DNA of 64,000 nt from Photobacterium sp. GB-56 (GCF_003026105.1 NZ_PYNW01000007.1:1-64000); one strand, 5' to 3'. Numbered from the stretch's first letter, positions 18,584-28,696 are shown. Numbers and translations: made by a program. Notes: generated by a model from the sequence alone, not told the origin.

Positions 18584-19060
18584 TTAATCCGAGCAAACGT
18601 TTCGGGCGATCATAAACACTTCATCAGCAGAATAGAGCGATTTGATCGTCATTTCCACCTCGGCGCCTAATAGCTTCTGATAGATCTGTTGCGCATAGTT
18701 ATCAGCACGAGTATTGACCAAAATATGTTTTAATTTACTGTCTTGTTCCGCTAATCGCTGTTTCACTTGTGGTAATGATTGAGTGATAAGTTGTGTCGCT
18801 ATCCCTTGGTTATGATGGCTTGGCAACACTGCAAGTTGCTCTAACTCTAAAATCACTTCAGGACGAAAACCGCTTTTTTGCCCCCAAACGATATACCCCA
18901 CCACTTCACTATTAAGCTCAGCGACAAAATTTAAAAAGCGCGGGGCGGCATTAAAGTTACATTCGATCCACTCATAGGAGCGTTGCTGACGTACAAACGC
19001 CTGTTGATGCACCTTTGCTGCTTGCTCTAAATCAGCGTGTTCCATTACACGAATAATCAC
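18584..19060 (-). CDS. GNAT-family N-acetyltransferase
   Basis: A 158-residue acetyl-CoA-dependent acetyltransferase. The GNAT core is visible: VVGYIVWGQKSG in strand 4, ELEQLAVLPSHHNQGIATQLI (motif A, with an H/NQGIAT acetyl-CoA loop in place of the common RGxG) and NTRADNYAQQIYQKLLGAE (motif B). The substrate is not predictable. It is a single-gene unit with a terminator and stands upstream of the LysR gene on the same strand. Confidence 0.82.
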   Translation of the reverse strand: MIIRVMEHADLEQAAKVHQQAFVRQQRSYEWIECNFNAAPRFLNFVAELNSEVVGYIVWGQKSGFRPEVILELEQLAVLPSHHNQGIATQLITQSLPQVKQRLAEQDSKLKHILVNTRADNYAQQIYQKLLGAEVEMTIKSLYSADEVFMIARNVCSD

Positions 19061-19341
19061 ATTAGTTCCTTCTATTATATCGACCTTACAGCTGATAAAT
19101 TACCAATCTTTCTTGCAGTTATTCCAACACTCATTGGCAACATGGGTAAAGTGAAATATCAATCTAGTTAACCCGTTAACGAATGAGAACCAGACAAACA
19201 ATAACCCCCAAAATCACCCTACAAACAAAAAGGCATAGTTATGTAACATATACTTACATTATAGATAAATCATTAAGTATGCTTAAATCAAATGTCAACT
19301 TAAAATGCGCGCCATTATAGAATTTAACTGGCATTACACAC

Positions 19342-20214
19342 ATGCGATTAGCGCATTCACTTTTCCTTAGTAGCCTAGCGTTTTCCTCATCCACTTATAC
19401 ATATGCTCAATCTTTTACTCTCCCTCTTTGGAAAGAAGAAGCTCAAGCTTTAGGTTACGAATTACCCAAACCGATTGGCTTTAATTTGAGTTACATGGCA
19501 TTAGAGCAAGGCATTGATGTAACTAGCATTGGCTTTAATGGCCTTAACCTACCTTCTTTTGTGCGCAACATCGATATGCAAGCAGAGCAAGGCAAACAAA
19601 CCAGTGAAGTGCTCACCCTACGGGCGGATATGTGGCTATTTCCGTTTCTGAACCTCTATGTCTTAGGTGGCAAGATGACGGGTAAATCGGAAACTGCAGT
19701 GAACTATGATGTTGCTATTCAGCCTTTATTCCCAAACCGCCCAGACCGTCACCTCAAAGGCCGCATTGATAACTTCAAGCTTGATCTTGATGGCTACTTA
19801 TATGGTGGTGGTGTAGTGCTTGCCGGTGGCTATAAGCGATTCTTTGGCTTAGTTGATATCAGCTATACCGAAACAGAGCTAACCGTCATCGACGGCAGTA
19901 TTTCTGCATGGGTGATCAGCCCTCGTGTAGGTTACGACTTTTATCAACAAGGTGTACCACTACGAGTTTGGGCCGGTGCAATGTATCAAAATGTTGAGCA
20001 ATCGCTATCTGGCAAACTCACCGATCTCAATCTTCCTTCAGGGTTACAACCTTGGATTAAAAATGGCAGTTTCCATATCGAGCAACAACTGTCGACACCA
20101 TGGAACCCAATCCTCGGGATGCAATATCAGCTCAATCCAAGTCTGTATTTATTGGCAGAAGCCGGCTTTGGCGATCGCTCCAGCCTATTTACATCCATTG
20201 ATTTTCGTTTTTAA
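19342..20214 (+). CDS. Outer-membrane beta-barrel protein, first gene of a DUF4056 operon
   Basis: A 290-residue exported protein of unknown function. It has a signal peptide (to about TYAQS, residue 24), then alternating hydrophobic strands and a final strand ending in LFTSIDFRF, the C-terminal Phe expected of outer-membrane barrels. Internal strands such as NLYVLGGKMTGKS, GYLYGGGVVLAGGYKRF and VGYDFYQQGVPLRVWAGAMYQ support a barrel of perhaps 10-12 strands. It is followed after 14 bp by an Omp85-type barrel and then by a DUF4056 gene, so the three are an operon. No close functional family was recognised. Confidence 0.7.
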   Translation: MRLAHSLFLSSLAFSSSTYTYAQSFTLPLWKEEAQALGYELPKPIGFNLSYMALEQGIDVTSIGFNGLNLPSFVRNIDMQAEQGKQTSEVLTLRADMWLFPFLNLYVLGGKMTGKSETAVNYDVAIQPLFPNRPDRHLKGRIDNFKLDLDGYLYGGGVVLAGGYKRFFGLVDISYTETELTVIDGSISAWVISPRVGYDFYQQGVPLRVWAGAMYQNVEQSLSGKLTDLNLPSGLQPWIKNGSFHIEQQLSTPWNPILGMQYQLNPSLYLLAEAGFGDRSSLFTSIDFRF

Positions 20215-20228
20215 GTCAGAGATCAGCA

Positions 20229-21356
20229 ATGAAACCTTGGCAACTTTCCCCATTATTGATTATTTGTAGTTTTTCTCACTTAGCCTTTGCTGATACAACA
20301 CAATCAGGTTGGGTAGATCAACTACTGGAAAAACTCGGCGCTAGTGAAACGATTGATACTTCAGAAGGTATTGATTGGGGAGTATTGCCGGGGCCTTTTG
20401 CTAACCCTGAACAAGGGGTCGGATTTGGAATGGCTGCGGTTGGGCTTTACTCACCTATAGGCTGGACACCCAGTACACCGTATTCAACATTAGCGATTAA
20501 ATCCTATCTATCCTCAACTGGCTCTTATGGATTAGGGGTTGAAAATCGCAGTTACTTAAATCAAGACAAACTGCGCTTGATCGGTGATGCATGGATCAGC
20601 CATTCCCCCCAACACTACTGGGGAGTAGGAAAAGCTGCCGCACAAAACGACAACAATAAACGTGAGTATAACGGCCAGATCATCAAACTTGCGCCAAAGG
20701 TGTCATACCAGTTTTTACCTCATCAATACGTCAGTGTTGGCTGGGATTATCAACATTATTCACAACAAACCTTAGCAAAGACTAACGATGTTGGTGAGCA
20801 CAAACTTTCAAATCAACAAAGCAGTGGTATAAGCATTGCGTTGGAATATGACAGCCGAGATTTTGAACCCAACCCATACCGTGGTCAATTGTGGTTCGCG
20901 GAATGGGTTGATTACAAAACCACATTAGGCTCTGATCAAAATTACACACGCCTGACCATGAACTACCGTCAATATGTTCAACTTGATAGCAATAACATTA
21001 TTGCTTGGGATGTCTACGGGCAACGGGTTGATGGTGATATTCCTTGGTATGGCTATGCGGAAATGGGTAACGATAAACGTATGCGTGGTTACTATACAGG
21101 GCAATACCGTGATCGTTATTTACTGTCTGGACAAATAGAATGGCGTCATCGTTTTAACCATCGTCATGGTATGGTGACCTGGTTTGGCGGAGGTAATATC
21201 GCCAATAAAAGTGAGCAGTTACTTTCAAGTAAGCTATTACCTAGTTTAGGTGTCGGCTATCGCTTTGCCTTTAAGCCCCGAATAAATGTGCGTGTCGATT
21301 ACGCCATTGGTAAAGACAGTTCCGGTTTTTATTTTCACATCAATGAAGCTTTTTAA
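20229..21356 (+). CDS. Omp85-type outer-membrane barrel (surface-antigen domain) without POTRA domains
   Basis: A 375-residue protein with a signal peptide (to about FADT) and a barrel of the BamA/TamA C-terminal (D15) type. The hallmark is MRGYYTGQYRDRYLLSGQIEWRHRF-like sequence at about residues 278-302, that is, the RGY-x-G-x-YRD loop followed by a Q-x-E-x-R strand. The C terminus ends in F. There is no room for POTRA repeats: only about 40 residues lie between the signal and the first strand, so it is unlikely to act alone as an assembly machine. Its stop overlaps the start of the DUF4056 gene (TAATG), implying coupled translation. Confidence 0.8.
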   Translation: MKPWQLSPLLIICSFSHLAFADTTQSGWVDQLLEKLGASETIDTSEGIDWGVLPGPFANPEQGVGFGMAAVGLYSPIGWTPSTPYSTLAIKSYLSSTGSYGLGVENRSYLNQDKLRLIGDAWISHSPQHYWGVGKAAAQNDNNKREYNGQIIKLAPKVSYQFLPHQYVSVGWDYQHYSQQTLAKTNDVGEHKLSNQQSSGISIALEYDSRDFEPNPYRGQLWFAEWVDYKTTLGSDQNYTRLTMNYRQYVQLDSNNIIAWDVYGQRVDGDIPWYGYAEMGNDKRMRGYYTGQYRDRYLLSGQIEWRHRFNHRHGMVTWFGGGNIANKSEQLLSSKLLPSLGVGYRFAFKPRINVRVDYAIGKDSSGFYFHINEAF

Positions 21357-22447
21357 TGAAAATACACGCACCTTTGATCGCAGCATTCAGCCTTTGTGCT
21401 TTATTCGTCAGCCCATACAGTAAAGCATTGGATGCGCCTATTGGCGTACGTCCATGCTGTGCCTTTGGTCAAGATTTAAAAACCGAATTATTAGGTATGC
21501 CCATTCCTTTTTTCTCAGTAGAGAATATTGTCGATATACCAATGCTCGGTAAACATAGCTACAACGATGGATCGCAAAGCGTTATTTCAAGCTTATTCGG
21601 ATTAGGCGGTGAATCTAATGGCTTAATCTTTACGAGTAAGGGGGGATTTATCGATACAGCTCACGTCCGAGATACGGCAGATTTCACTTATTATTTATAT
21701 CAACAAATTCGCCAGCATCTTGGATCCCATTATCGAATAATCTTACCCACGGAATTACGGGCGCGCCACATTCGGTTACAAGAGAATAAGCAACTACTTA
21801 CAAATAAAGAGAAACAATCACTGAGTCTCGAGCTTGCGGCTCTATTAGCTTTTCGATTAGCACAATGGCATGAAATCGCACAGTGGTTTGGCTATGAATC
21901 AATTATTGGCTTTCCTGAATATGTCTCTGCTTTTTCACCTGAAGATCTCTATTCCAATATGTTAGGTGCTATCACAGCTAAACAAGTGCTAGAGCAGCAA
22001 CCCGATCTTTCTCCGTCAGATTTTTCTCAAGCCATGACTGATGCTTTTAACGATCAATTACAGCAATTAGGCAGTGTTTCAGCAGAAGAAACCAAACGCA
22101 ACATACAGCAGTTAAATGGTCAGTGGTGGGATCACAATACACGTTTGCCACAAAAGTGGGTGGTGTTAAAACGTGATTATCAACTGGGATTAACTCTCTA
22201 CCCTAATGGGGTAAAAAACGGAGTTCCTCTTTCTTTATCTACCGAACTGAGCAACGGTGATAATAATGGTATGTGGGCGGAGTTGTATTTACATAATGTA
22301 GGCAATGAAGAAACGTTTAACGCGCTCGCTCCTGAGCTCACAAACAATATGGTCTGGCAACCCGCTCAATTTCAACAACTCGCTACTTTTGCAAAACAAC
22401 AAGATTATAAAGAACGCGGCAAAACTACCCAGGTAGTTAAAGACTAG
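21356..22447 (+). CDS. DUF4056 protein, exported
   Basis: A 363-residue protein with an N-terminal signal (to about SKALD). It carries the pattern I associate with DUF4056: GVRPCCAFGQDLKTEL near the mature N terminus, then GESNGLIFTSKGGFIDTAHVRDTADFTYY and a helical LALLAFRLAQWHEIAQWFGYE segment. The HVRD and WHE motifs could be catalytic or metal-binding, but no activity is known to me. Its start overlaps the stop of the Omp85-like gene. Function is best guessed as periplasmic or outer-membrane work together with the two barrel proteins. Confidence 0.78.
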   Translation: MKIHAPLIAAFSLCALFVSPYSKALDAPIGVRPCCAFGQDLKTELLGMPIPFFSVENIVDIPMLGKHSYNDGSQSVISSLFGLGGESNGLIFTSKGGFIDTAHVRDTADFTYYLYQQIRQHLGSHYRIILPTELRARHIRLQENKQLLTNKEKQSLSLELAALLAFRLAQWHEIAQWFGYESIIGFPEYVSAFSPEDLYSNMLGAITAKQVLEQQPDLSPSDFSQAMTDAFNDQLQQLGSVSAEETKRNIQQLNGQWWDHNTRLPQKWVVLKRDYQLGLTLYPNGVKNGVPLSLSTELSNGDNNGMWAELYLHNVGNEETFNALAPELTNNMVWQPAQFQQLATFAKQQDYKERGKTTQVVKD

Positions 22448-22493
22448 AGTTAGCAAATACTCACTTACGATTAACCTTATAAAATGACAGAGC

Positions 22494-22535
22494 TAAAAAA
22501 ACTCTTCTTCCACAGAGTGCAAGAAGAGTCAGGGT
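22494..22535. terminator. Hairpin terminator between convergent genes
   Basis: ACTCTTCTT (22501-22509) pairs with AAGAAGAGT (22521-22529), with an A-run on the left. It can end the minus-strand EAL gene. Confidence 0.75.
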
Positions 22536-22553
22536 TATCACTAAGATGCTATA

Positions 22554-23993
22554 TTAGTGAGAACGATATATATCCATAAAGCTTTCTATTGACATCGGTT
22601 TATAAAAGTAAAACCCTTGATATTGCTTAATTCCCCATTGATCTAACATCTTTTTTTGTTTTTCTGTTTCAACGCCTTCAGAGATGACAGAAAGCTCCAG
22701 TTTTTGGGCTAATAGCACTAAAGATTCAACAACATAAATCGATTTAGGATTATGTTCAATTTGCTCAATAAAACAACGATCTATTTTTAAATAATCAAAA
22801 TTATAATCCGTCAAATAATACGGTGAAGAGTACCCTGTACCATAATCGTCAAGCGCAAAGAACATGCCATTTTGATGAAATTTTTCCATACGCGCTTTCA
22901 CATGAACATTCGAAAATGGTGCTGATTCCGTAAACTCAAGCACCAGTTCAAACTTAGGCGCCAATAATAAACTCGCTTTATAAATACTTTCGTCAAACAA
23001 ACAACGTTCCGTCAAATTAAAACTCAATTTTAGTTTTTTACTCAAAACCATTAACTGACTTTGATAAACCTGTGTCATCAAAGAGCAGGTTAACAAGGAT
23101 GTTAAGTGTTGACTCTCTATATAGGGTATAAATAAATAAGGCGGTAAAACCTGACCTTTTTTAGTAATCCAACGAGCTAAGACTTCAGCCCCAATAATAT
23201 CGCCTTCCTTGTTAACAATGGGTTGAAGGTATGGACGAATAATATTGCGTTTGATACAAATTCGTACCCAGATTTTTTTGCAGTAAGCGGCCGATGTATA
23301 ACTACTTACCATGCAGCCCAATAAGAGCATTAACAAGTAAACATATTTAGTTTCAATAAATTGTTTTAGAGCGAGTACCGGATCAACATCAACAAAAAAA
23401 TCAGCGTCGTCGAGATGAAAATAGTACTCATCGCGATGATTTAACAAATCATGCTTAACTAACTGATTACCTTCACCAATTTCAATATTATCAAAAACGG
23501 TAATATAGCCTCGACCAATACTATCGATAACATTAAAACGAAGCGGTTTAAAATATATTTTTAAGTAAGTATTCGCTCCAACTTGCAACGTATAAGACAA
23601 GGTTGGCTTATGCGTTAGTAAGCTTTTTACCTTAATACTAAAACCTTTTACTGCCTTCATCTTCATTGAATACAGGCGATTTCCAAATGTACTGTATACA
23701 TAATAATCATTATAAATCACAGATATACTGCTAACATCTTTATGATCGGAGACATAACGCTTTAACTCCCTCTGCTCAGCTAAAGTCGGAATCGTCATCT
23801 TCGAAAACATAGGAGCTAGTGTATCTTTACTATCAACAACTGAATAAAAGGTTTTCCGTTGTATTTCATGCTCATTGTGAATTTTTGTATCAATATCGTG
23901 TTGATAAAGAAGATAAGTACCGCATGCAAAGATAATGAAAAAGAACGTAGAGCACACGACCAATGTATAAAGCTTCATGTATTTAATGTTCAT
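22554..23993 (-). CDS. Membrane-bound cyclic-di-GMP phosphodiesterase (EAL domain)
   Basis: A 479-residue protein with an N-terminal membrane helix (about 9-30), a periplasmic sensor region to about 210, a second helix (about 214-235) and a C-terminal EAL domain (about 245-475). The catalytic residues look complete: GAEVLAR for the EAL motif, FNLTERCLFD for the Asn, LVLEFTES, ALDDYGTGYSS, YLKIDR and ISEGVETEKQ. It should therefore degrade cyclic-di-GMP to pGpG, favouring motility over biofilm. There is no GGDEF domain. The periplasmic part is not a family I can name; its ligand is unknown. It is a single-gene unit. Confidence 0.88.
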   Translation of the reverse strand: MNIKYMKLYTLVVCSTFFFIIFACGTYLLYQHDIDTKIHNEHEIQRKTFYSVVDSKDTLAPMFSKMTIPTLAEQRELKRYVSDHKDVSSISVIYNDYYVYSTFGNRLYSMKMKAVKGFSIKVKSLLTHKPTLSYTLQVGANTYLKIYFKPLRFNVIDSIGRGYITVFDNIEIGEGNQLVKHDLLNHRDEYYFHLDDADFFVDVDPVLALKQFIETKYVYLLMLLLGCMVSSYTSAAYCKKIWVRICIKRNIIRPYLQPIVNKEGDIIGAEVLARWITKKGQVLPPYLFIPYIESQHLTSLLTCSLMTQVYQSQLMVLSKKLKLSFNLTERCLFDESIYKASLLLAPKFELVLEFTESAPFSNVHVKARMEKFHQNGMFFALDDYGTGYSSPYYLTDYNFDYLKIDRCFIEQIEHNPKSIYVVESLVLLAQKLELSVISEGVETEKQKKMLDQWGIKQYQGFYFYKPMSIESFMDIYRSH

Positions 23994-24583
23994 ATAAGAA
24001 CGATCCCATTTAAAGCCATATTTATTGCGTTGTATAGCACCATAACAACTCTTTATAACAAACTAAAGGAAGCAATTACGCCCCAGATTCATTCTTATAA
24101 AATGAATACACTTAAATTCTATTTTCTATCGTAGCATATGATTTTCCAGCACGATGACTGATAAAACTAAGATCTTTTATATTAAGAATGAACATACGCT
24201 CTTTCTCACCATATAAAATATACATCGCTGTTATTCGCGCGCGACGTTGTAAAAAGGCCAATATAGCTGGAGGGGTATTCACCAAAATGATGACTGCTTT
24301 TATCTATTTAACTTTAGAATTTTTATACCGTTTATTTTCTATAAAAATCGGGCGGATTATATCAAAACTTAATGTAATTACAATCACAACACAAAAACAA
24401 AACCACCAAACAACACAAATAAAACGTAAATTCATCAATGAGATAAATTTACAATAAAATTCACTTATCTTGTTAATAAAAATATATTGCAATAATTCAG
24501 TTTTGTTCCTTACTTTTAATTAAAGTCATACTTATCTTATTCAATAAGAATATAACAGATGAATATAGTTAGGTTGATTGTGA
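23994..24583. other. AT-rich intergenic region, no gene seen
   Basis: About 590 bp lie between the EAL gene's upstream side and the uvrB terminator. Short reading frames occur on both strands but are made of Lys/Ile/Asn-rich sequence without family resemblance or ribosome sites. No strong repeat was seen. Confidence 0.5.
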
Positions 24584-24617
24584 GTAATTAAGGCCGAGTC
24601 ATTACGACCTTAATTAG
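24584..24617 (-). terminator. Terminator of uvrB
   Basis: TAATTAAGG (24585-24593) pairs with CCTTAATTA (24608-24616), 20 bp after the stop of the minus-strand gene. Confidence 0.65.
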
Positions 24618-24636
24618 ATGTCAATTAGTATCCTTT

Positions 24637-26607
24637 TTACATAAATATGAACTGACGATATAACTCATTGAGCTTTTCTCTAAAAATACCAACGTGTATT
24701 TCATCATTCGTATCACAAGCCACCAATAGTTCTTTTTCTGTTGTCGTAATTTGCTGGCATAACTCTGATAGATTAGAGCAGAACTCAACACTATGTTGTG
24801 CGGGCTCATTATTATCTATCCTTGCTTTTTTACGTTGAGAGGAGGCTGGTGTAATATTATGCGCTTTATTATATTCCACCTGACGCTCTCGGCGTTGTTG
24901 TGATTCATTCATCGCTTGCTGCATTGCAGGCGTCATTTTATCAGCATATAAAATCGCTTTACCGTTTGCGTTACGAGCTGCACGACCAATGATTTGAATC
25001 AGCGCCTGTGTTGAACGCAAAAATCCCGCATGATCGGCATTTAACACTGCGACCAATGAGGCCTCTGGAATATCTAATCCTTCTCGTAACAGGTTTATCC
25101 CAATAAGCACATCAAATTTACCTGCACGTAAATCATCTATAATTTCAACCCGTTGCTCGGTTTTTACTTCTGAATGAATATAACTGACCTTAATACCTTG
25201 CTCTACCATTAACTCATACAATGCCTCTGCACTTTTTTTCGTTAATGTCGTCACCAATACGCGTTCATCTTTTTGCGTACGCTCTGATATTTCTTTTAAT
25301 AGATCGTCGGTTTGAGTCGCTAAAGGACGCACTTCAACAATAGGATCAAGCAAGCCTGTCGGGCGAATGATTTGTTCTATAACATGCTGCTGAGATTTTT
25401 TGAGTTCGTACTCACCGGGGGTAGCTGATACAAATACGGTTTGTGGTTTTATTTGCTCAAATTCTTTAAACATTAAAGGTCGATTGTTCTTCGCTGATGG
25501 CAACCGAAAGCCATAATCAATTAATGTCTCTTTACGACTCACATCACTGCGATACATTGCAGAAATCTGCGGGATCATCACATGGGATTCATCAATAAAC
25601 AGTAAGCCATCTTCCGGTAAATAATCTAATAAGGTCGTCGGTGGCAAGCTAGGATCGCGATCGTTTAAATAACATGAGTAGTTTTCTAATCCTGAACAAT
25701 ATCCAAGCTGCTGCATCATTTCTATATCATGTGTCGTGCGCTCATACAGCCTTGCCGCTTCCACAATACGATTTTCATTATTTAATTCAGCGACACGCAT
25801 TTCTAATTCTTTTTGAATTTCAATGCTGGCTTTCAGTAACTTGTCTTTTGAAGCGGCATACAAGGTTTTTGGAGAAACAAAATAATGCTCAATGTCGCCC
25901 AACACTTTCCCTGTAATAGGGTCAAGCCATTGTAGTTGCTCAATGGTGTCATCAAACATCACCACACGTATTGCTTTTGATTCTGAATCTGCTGGATAGA
26001 TATCAAATATTTCACCATGGACACGGAAAGTTGCTCGTTCAATCGTTCGCTCACAACGGCTATATTGCAGCACGACAAGACGTTGAATAAAGTCTTCCCT
26101 TTCGATGGTCATACCCACTGATAACGGAATTTGTACCGCGCGATATTGAGCTGGATCGCCTAAGCCATAAATAGCAGATACCGATGCCACGACAATCACG
26201 TCTTTACGTTCTATCAACGATTTGGTGGTCGATAAACGTAATCGTTCCAATTGTTGATTCACTGCAGAATCTTTACGAATAAAGCGATCACTACCAGGAA
26301 TATACACTTCAGGTTGGTAGTAATCGTAATAAGAGACAAAATACTCGACAGCATTTTCAGGAAAGAAACGTTTCATTTCACTATAAAGTTGTGCGGCAAG
26401 CGTCTTGTTATGAGCCAATATTAAGGTAGGACGCTGAAGACGATGGATCATATTTGCCATCGTGAAAGTTTTCCCAGATCCGGTAACCCCTTGCAGGGTT
26501 TGGTGTGTAACACCGTCTTGAATATTACCGATTAATCGCGCTAAAGCTTCAGGTTGATCGCCTGATGGAGGATAAGCGGAATGCAAAATAAACGTATTCT
26601 GTGACAT
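24637..26607 (-). CDS. uvrB: Excinuclease ABC subunit B (divergent UvrB)
   Basis: A 656-residue helicase-like subunit of nucleotide excision repair that verifies DNA damage after UvrA loading and recruits UvrC. Walker A is GVTGSGKT (residues 40-47), the beta-hairpin is [15 protein letters not shown], the Walker B equivalent is [10 protein letters not shown], and motif VI is IIGRAARN. It is shorter than E. coli UvrB (673). Several normally invariant spots differ: [11 protein letters not shown] instead of LDADKEGFLRS, and a poorly conserved C-terminal UVR motif ([16 protein letters not shown]), which is the UvrC contact. This could be a second, diverged UvrB, since the main copy is commonly on chromosome 1. 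That is inference; only the family is certain. Confidence 0.92.
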   Translation of the reverse strand: MSQNTFILHSAYPPSGDQPEALARLIGNIQDGVTHQTLQGVTGSGKTFTMANMIHRLQRPTLILAHNKTLAAQLYSEMKRFFPENAVEYFVSYYDYYQPEVYIPGSDRFIRKDSAVNQQLERLRLSTTKSLIERKDVIVVASVSAIYGLGDPAQYRAVQIPLSVGMTIEREDFIQRLVVLQYSRCERTIERATFRVHGEIFDIYPADSESKAIRVVMFDDTIEQLQWLDPITGKVLGDIEHYFVSPKTLYAASKDKLLKASIEIQKELEMRVAELNNENRIVEAARLYERTTHDIEMMQQLGYCSGLENYSCYLNDRDPSLPPTTLLDYLPEDGLLFIDESHVMIPQISAMYRSDVSRKETLIDYGFRLPSAKNNRPLMFKEFEQIKPQTVFVSATPGEYELKKSQQHVIEQIIRPTGLLDPIVEVRPLATQTDDLLKEISERTQKDERVLVTTLTKKSAEALYELMVEQGIKVSYIHSEVKTEQRVEIIDDLRAGKFDVLIGINLLREGLDIPEASLVAVLNADHAGFLRSTQALIQIIGRAARNANGKAILYADKMTPAMQQAMNESQQRRERQVEYNKAHNITPASSQRKKARIDNNEPAQHSVEFCSNLSELCQQITTTEKELLVACDTNDEIHVGIFREKLNELYRQFIFM

Positions 26608-26796
26608 AAAAGTTACCTTTTAATGAGCGGCTTTTGTCAGTATACATAACGCATTATATTTTGCTGTTTAAACACTTAATCCCTTGCTACAAACTAATAT
26701 TAATATTTTAGTTATCCAACTATCTCCTCAAGTATTGGCACCGAATCACAAAATATAAACAACAGCATTTTCATCGCACGAATTACATCATACACA

Positions 26797-26826
26797 TAAA
26801 AAAGCCGACTCTATCAGTCGGCTTTA
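26797..26826 (-). terminator. Terminator of the exonuclease gene
   Basis: The stem AAAGCCGACT/AGTCGGCTTT follows the minus-strand exonuclease gene, with an A-run on its left. Confidence 0.85.
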
Positions 26827-26851
26827 CTAAACAAATCGATTGGAAGTAACA

Positions 26852-27412
26852 CTATTCCTGTGTTGAATCTGTGTCTTTTTCACAGAACATGGTTGCCGCT
26901 AAACGCGCAAGGTTATACGCATCGACATAACCCGAATGCTGACGCCCTTCCCATTCAACACCAGCAATTTCCATTGCGGCACGTTGACCTAATCGTTTAT
27001 TCGTCACATGACGCTGTAATTTAAATAAAGTGGCAAGATTTAAATATTCACGAAAAGGGACTTTTAGCTCTTTAGCTAAACATTCCTTTTTCAAAATACG
27101 ATCATCATGTCCCCACGCTGCATAGATCTTATGTCGACCACCAAACTTTTGTTCGATCGATTTTAATATCACAGAAAGCGGCTTGCCATTTTTTTCAACG
27201 ACCTCAGGTTTGATGCCCGTTAGTTCAGTACAAAACGGCGAGATTTCATCTTTTGTAGGACGCACATAATGTTGTGCCCGACGAACAATTTTTCCGGTGT
27301 TGAGATCAAGCTCTGCCACACCAATTTCGATGATTTCACCGGTTCTAGATGTGCGGCCATCATTCCAACAACACATTTCGAGATCGAAACACACAATACG
27401 GTCAAAATTCAT
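26852..27412 (-). CDS. DEDDh 3'-5' exonuclease, ERI-1/KapD-like
   Basis: A 186-residue nuclease of the RNase T/DnaQ fold. The DEDDh residues are visible: Asp and Glu in IVCFDLEMCCWNDG (Exo I), the Asp in AAWGHDDRILKKE (Exo II), and His and Asp in RQHSGYVDAYNLARL (Exo III). The extended first motif with CW resembles the ERI-1/3'hExo/KapD subgroup, which trims RNA or single-stranded DNA ends. The substrate here is unknown. It is a single-gene unit with a terminator 26 bp downstream. Confidence 0.85.
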   Translation of the reverse strand: MNFDRIVCFDLEMCCWNDGRTSRTGEIIEIGVAELDLNTGKIVRRAQHYVRPTKDEISPFCTELTGIKPEVVEKNGKPLSVILKSIEQKFGGRHKIYAAWGHDDRILKKECLAKELKVPFREYLNLATLFKLQRHVTNKRLGQRAAMEIAGVEWEGRQHSGYVDAYNLARLAATMFCEKDTDSTQE

Positions 27413-27787
27413 TAGTTATCCAAGTGTCACAGGCAAAACAGCCGTTAATAATACCATTTTGTGTTAACTGCTTCATCCGTTAAGAGATGAGAGAAACCTA
27501 TTCTATGGTGTTAATAGAGAAAAACATACAGCGAAATAATTAAGCTCACACTATCTGTAAGTACCGATCAACAACGTACATTTTGCCCTTTAGTTTATAC
27601 TGTTTTTAATACTGGATTACATATCAGTTGATAAGAAAATCAAAGAAGATGCCGCTTGGATTGTGGGATCATCGTGTTCTAACAGTAAATTGCATAATCC
27701 TTTGTATGGTTACGTCAGTGAGTTAAGAATAGTTAATAGACCTTTATCACCCAATGAGTTGTTAACAAAAGCCTAGATTTCAAATGT
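27413..27787. other. Intergenic region before tRNA cluster 2
   Basis: About 375 bp carry the promoter side of the exonuclease gene and the downstream side of tRNA cluster 2. I see no gene or repeat here. Confidence 0.5.
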
Positions 27788-27819
27788 AAAAAAGCCCGCA
27801 ATTGCTTGCGGGCTTTTTT
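27788..27819 (-). terminator. Terminator of tRNA cluster 2
   Basis: This is the same GCCCGCAA/TTGCGGGC hairpin with A and T runs that ends clusters 1 and 3. Confidence 0.92.
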
Positions 27820-27822
27820 ATT

Positions 27823-27898
27823 TGGCTCCTCCTGCTGGACTTGAACCAGCGACATACGGATTAACAGTCCGCCGTTCTACCGACTGAACTAAGGAGGA
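27823..27898 (-). tRNA. tRNA-Asn (GTT)
   Basis: A 76-nt tRNA identical in sequence to the tRNA-Asn of clusters 1 and 3, with encoded CCA. Confidence 0.97.
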
Positions 27899-27905
27899 AT
27901 TGTAA

Positions 27906-27990
27906 TGGTGGTGGGGGAAGGATTCGAACCTTCGAAGGCAGTGCCGGCAGATTTACAATCTGCTCCCTTTGGCCACTCGGGAACCCCACC
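27906..27990 (-). tRNA. tRNA-Tyr (GTA)
   Basis: An 85-nt tRNA with a long variable arm and GTA anticodon, 7 bp from tRNA-Asn. In cluster 1 a tRNA-Gly is inserted at this junction. Confidence 0.97.
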
Positions 27991-27999
27991 GAAATTTAA

Positions 28000-28075
<76 letters not shown>

Positions 28076-28118
28076 ACTAAAATTTCGTCTATTTAACGTA
28101 ACCGTTAAATCTAAATGT

Positions 28119-28195
28119 TGGCGGAGCGGACGGGACTCGAACCCGCGACCCCCGGCGTGACAGGCCGGTATTCTAACCAACTGAACTACCGCTCC
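28119..28195 (-). tRNA. tRNA-Asp (GTC)
   Basis: A 77-nt tRNA with encoded CCA. The anticodon loop CTGTCAC holds GTC and the acceptor stem is GGAGCGG/CCGCTCC. Confidence 0.97.
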
Positions 28196-28234
28196 AATTC
28201 TTTATGAAATCCGATAAATCGAATCTCTAGAATA

Positions 28235-28325
28235 TGGCGGAGAGATAGGGATTTGAACCCTAGATACGCTATAAACGTATGCCGGTTTTCAAGACCGGTG
28301 CTTTCAACCACTCAGCCATCTCTCC
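28235..28325 (-). tRNA. tRNA-Ser (TGA)
   Basis: A 91-nt class II tRNA with TGA anticodon, identical to the cluster-1 copy. It is the first gene of cluster 2. Confidence 0.97.
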
Positions 28326-28338
28326 GTAAGTGCGGCGA

Positions 28339-28367
28339 ATATTACCGATAGATGTAAAACCTGTAAA
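28339..28367 (-). promoter_or_regulatory. Sigma-70 promoter of tRNA cluster 2
   Basis: On the minus strand TTTACA (28367-28362) and TAATAT (28344-28339) are exactly 17 bp apart, and a GC-rich CGCCGC stretch follows the -10 box, as in stringently controlled stable-RNA promoters. Confidence 0.82.
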
Positions 28368-28696
28368 GCCTATTTTTAAGAAAAAACGCTCACTCGATTA
28401 ACAAACGCACATTTTGATAATATTTTTTGCAAATATGATAGTTATTAGATGGTTATGATCACTTAATCTTCAATAAATAATACAATTAAAGCTAAAAATA
28501 GATCATTTAATAGCAACACCTAACCTCAAAAGAATCATAGCAGATAACCAAATTTGCGGTTAACGATCACAAGAGATAAGAGGTAATCACCAAGTGAACT
28601 AAGGGAGAAATGGTAAGGTAGGTCGAGAGGAAAGATACCAATAACCAAGCAGCTACTAAGCAGCTACTAAGCAATGATTTTCCAAATTTAAGATGT
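28368..28696. other. Spacer between tRNA clusters 2 and 3
   Basis: About 330 bp of AT-rich sequence lie between the promoter of cluster 2 and the terminator of cluster 3. No gene was found. A short direct repeat, AGCTACTAAGC, occurs twice near 28651-28672. Confidence 0.5.

Noticed and set aside
24188..24492. Overlapping short frames on both strands upstream of uvrB's terminator
   Set aside because: Both are AT-driven and have no ribosome site, signal or recognisable family.
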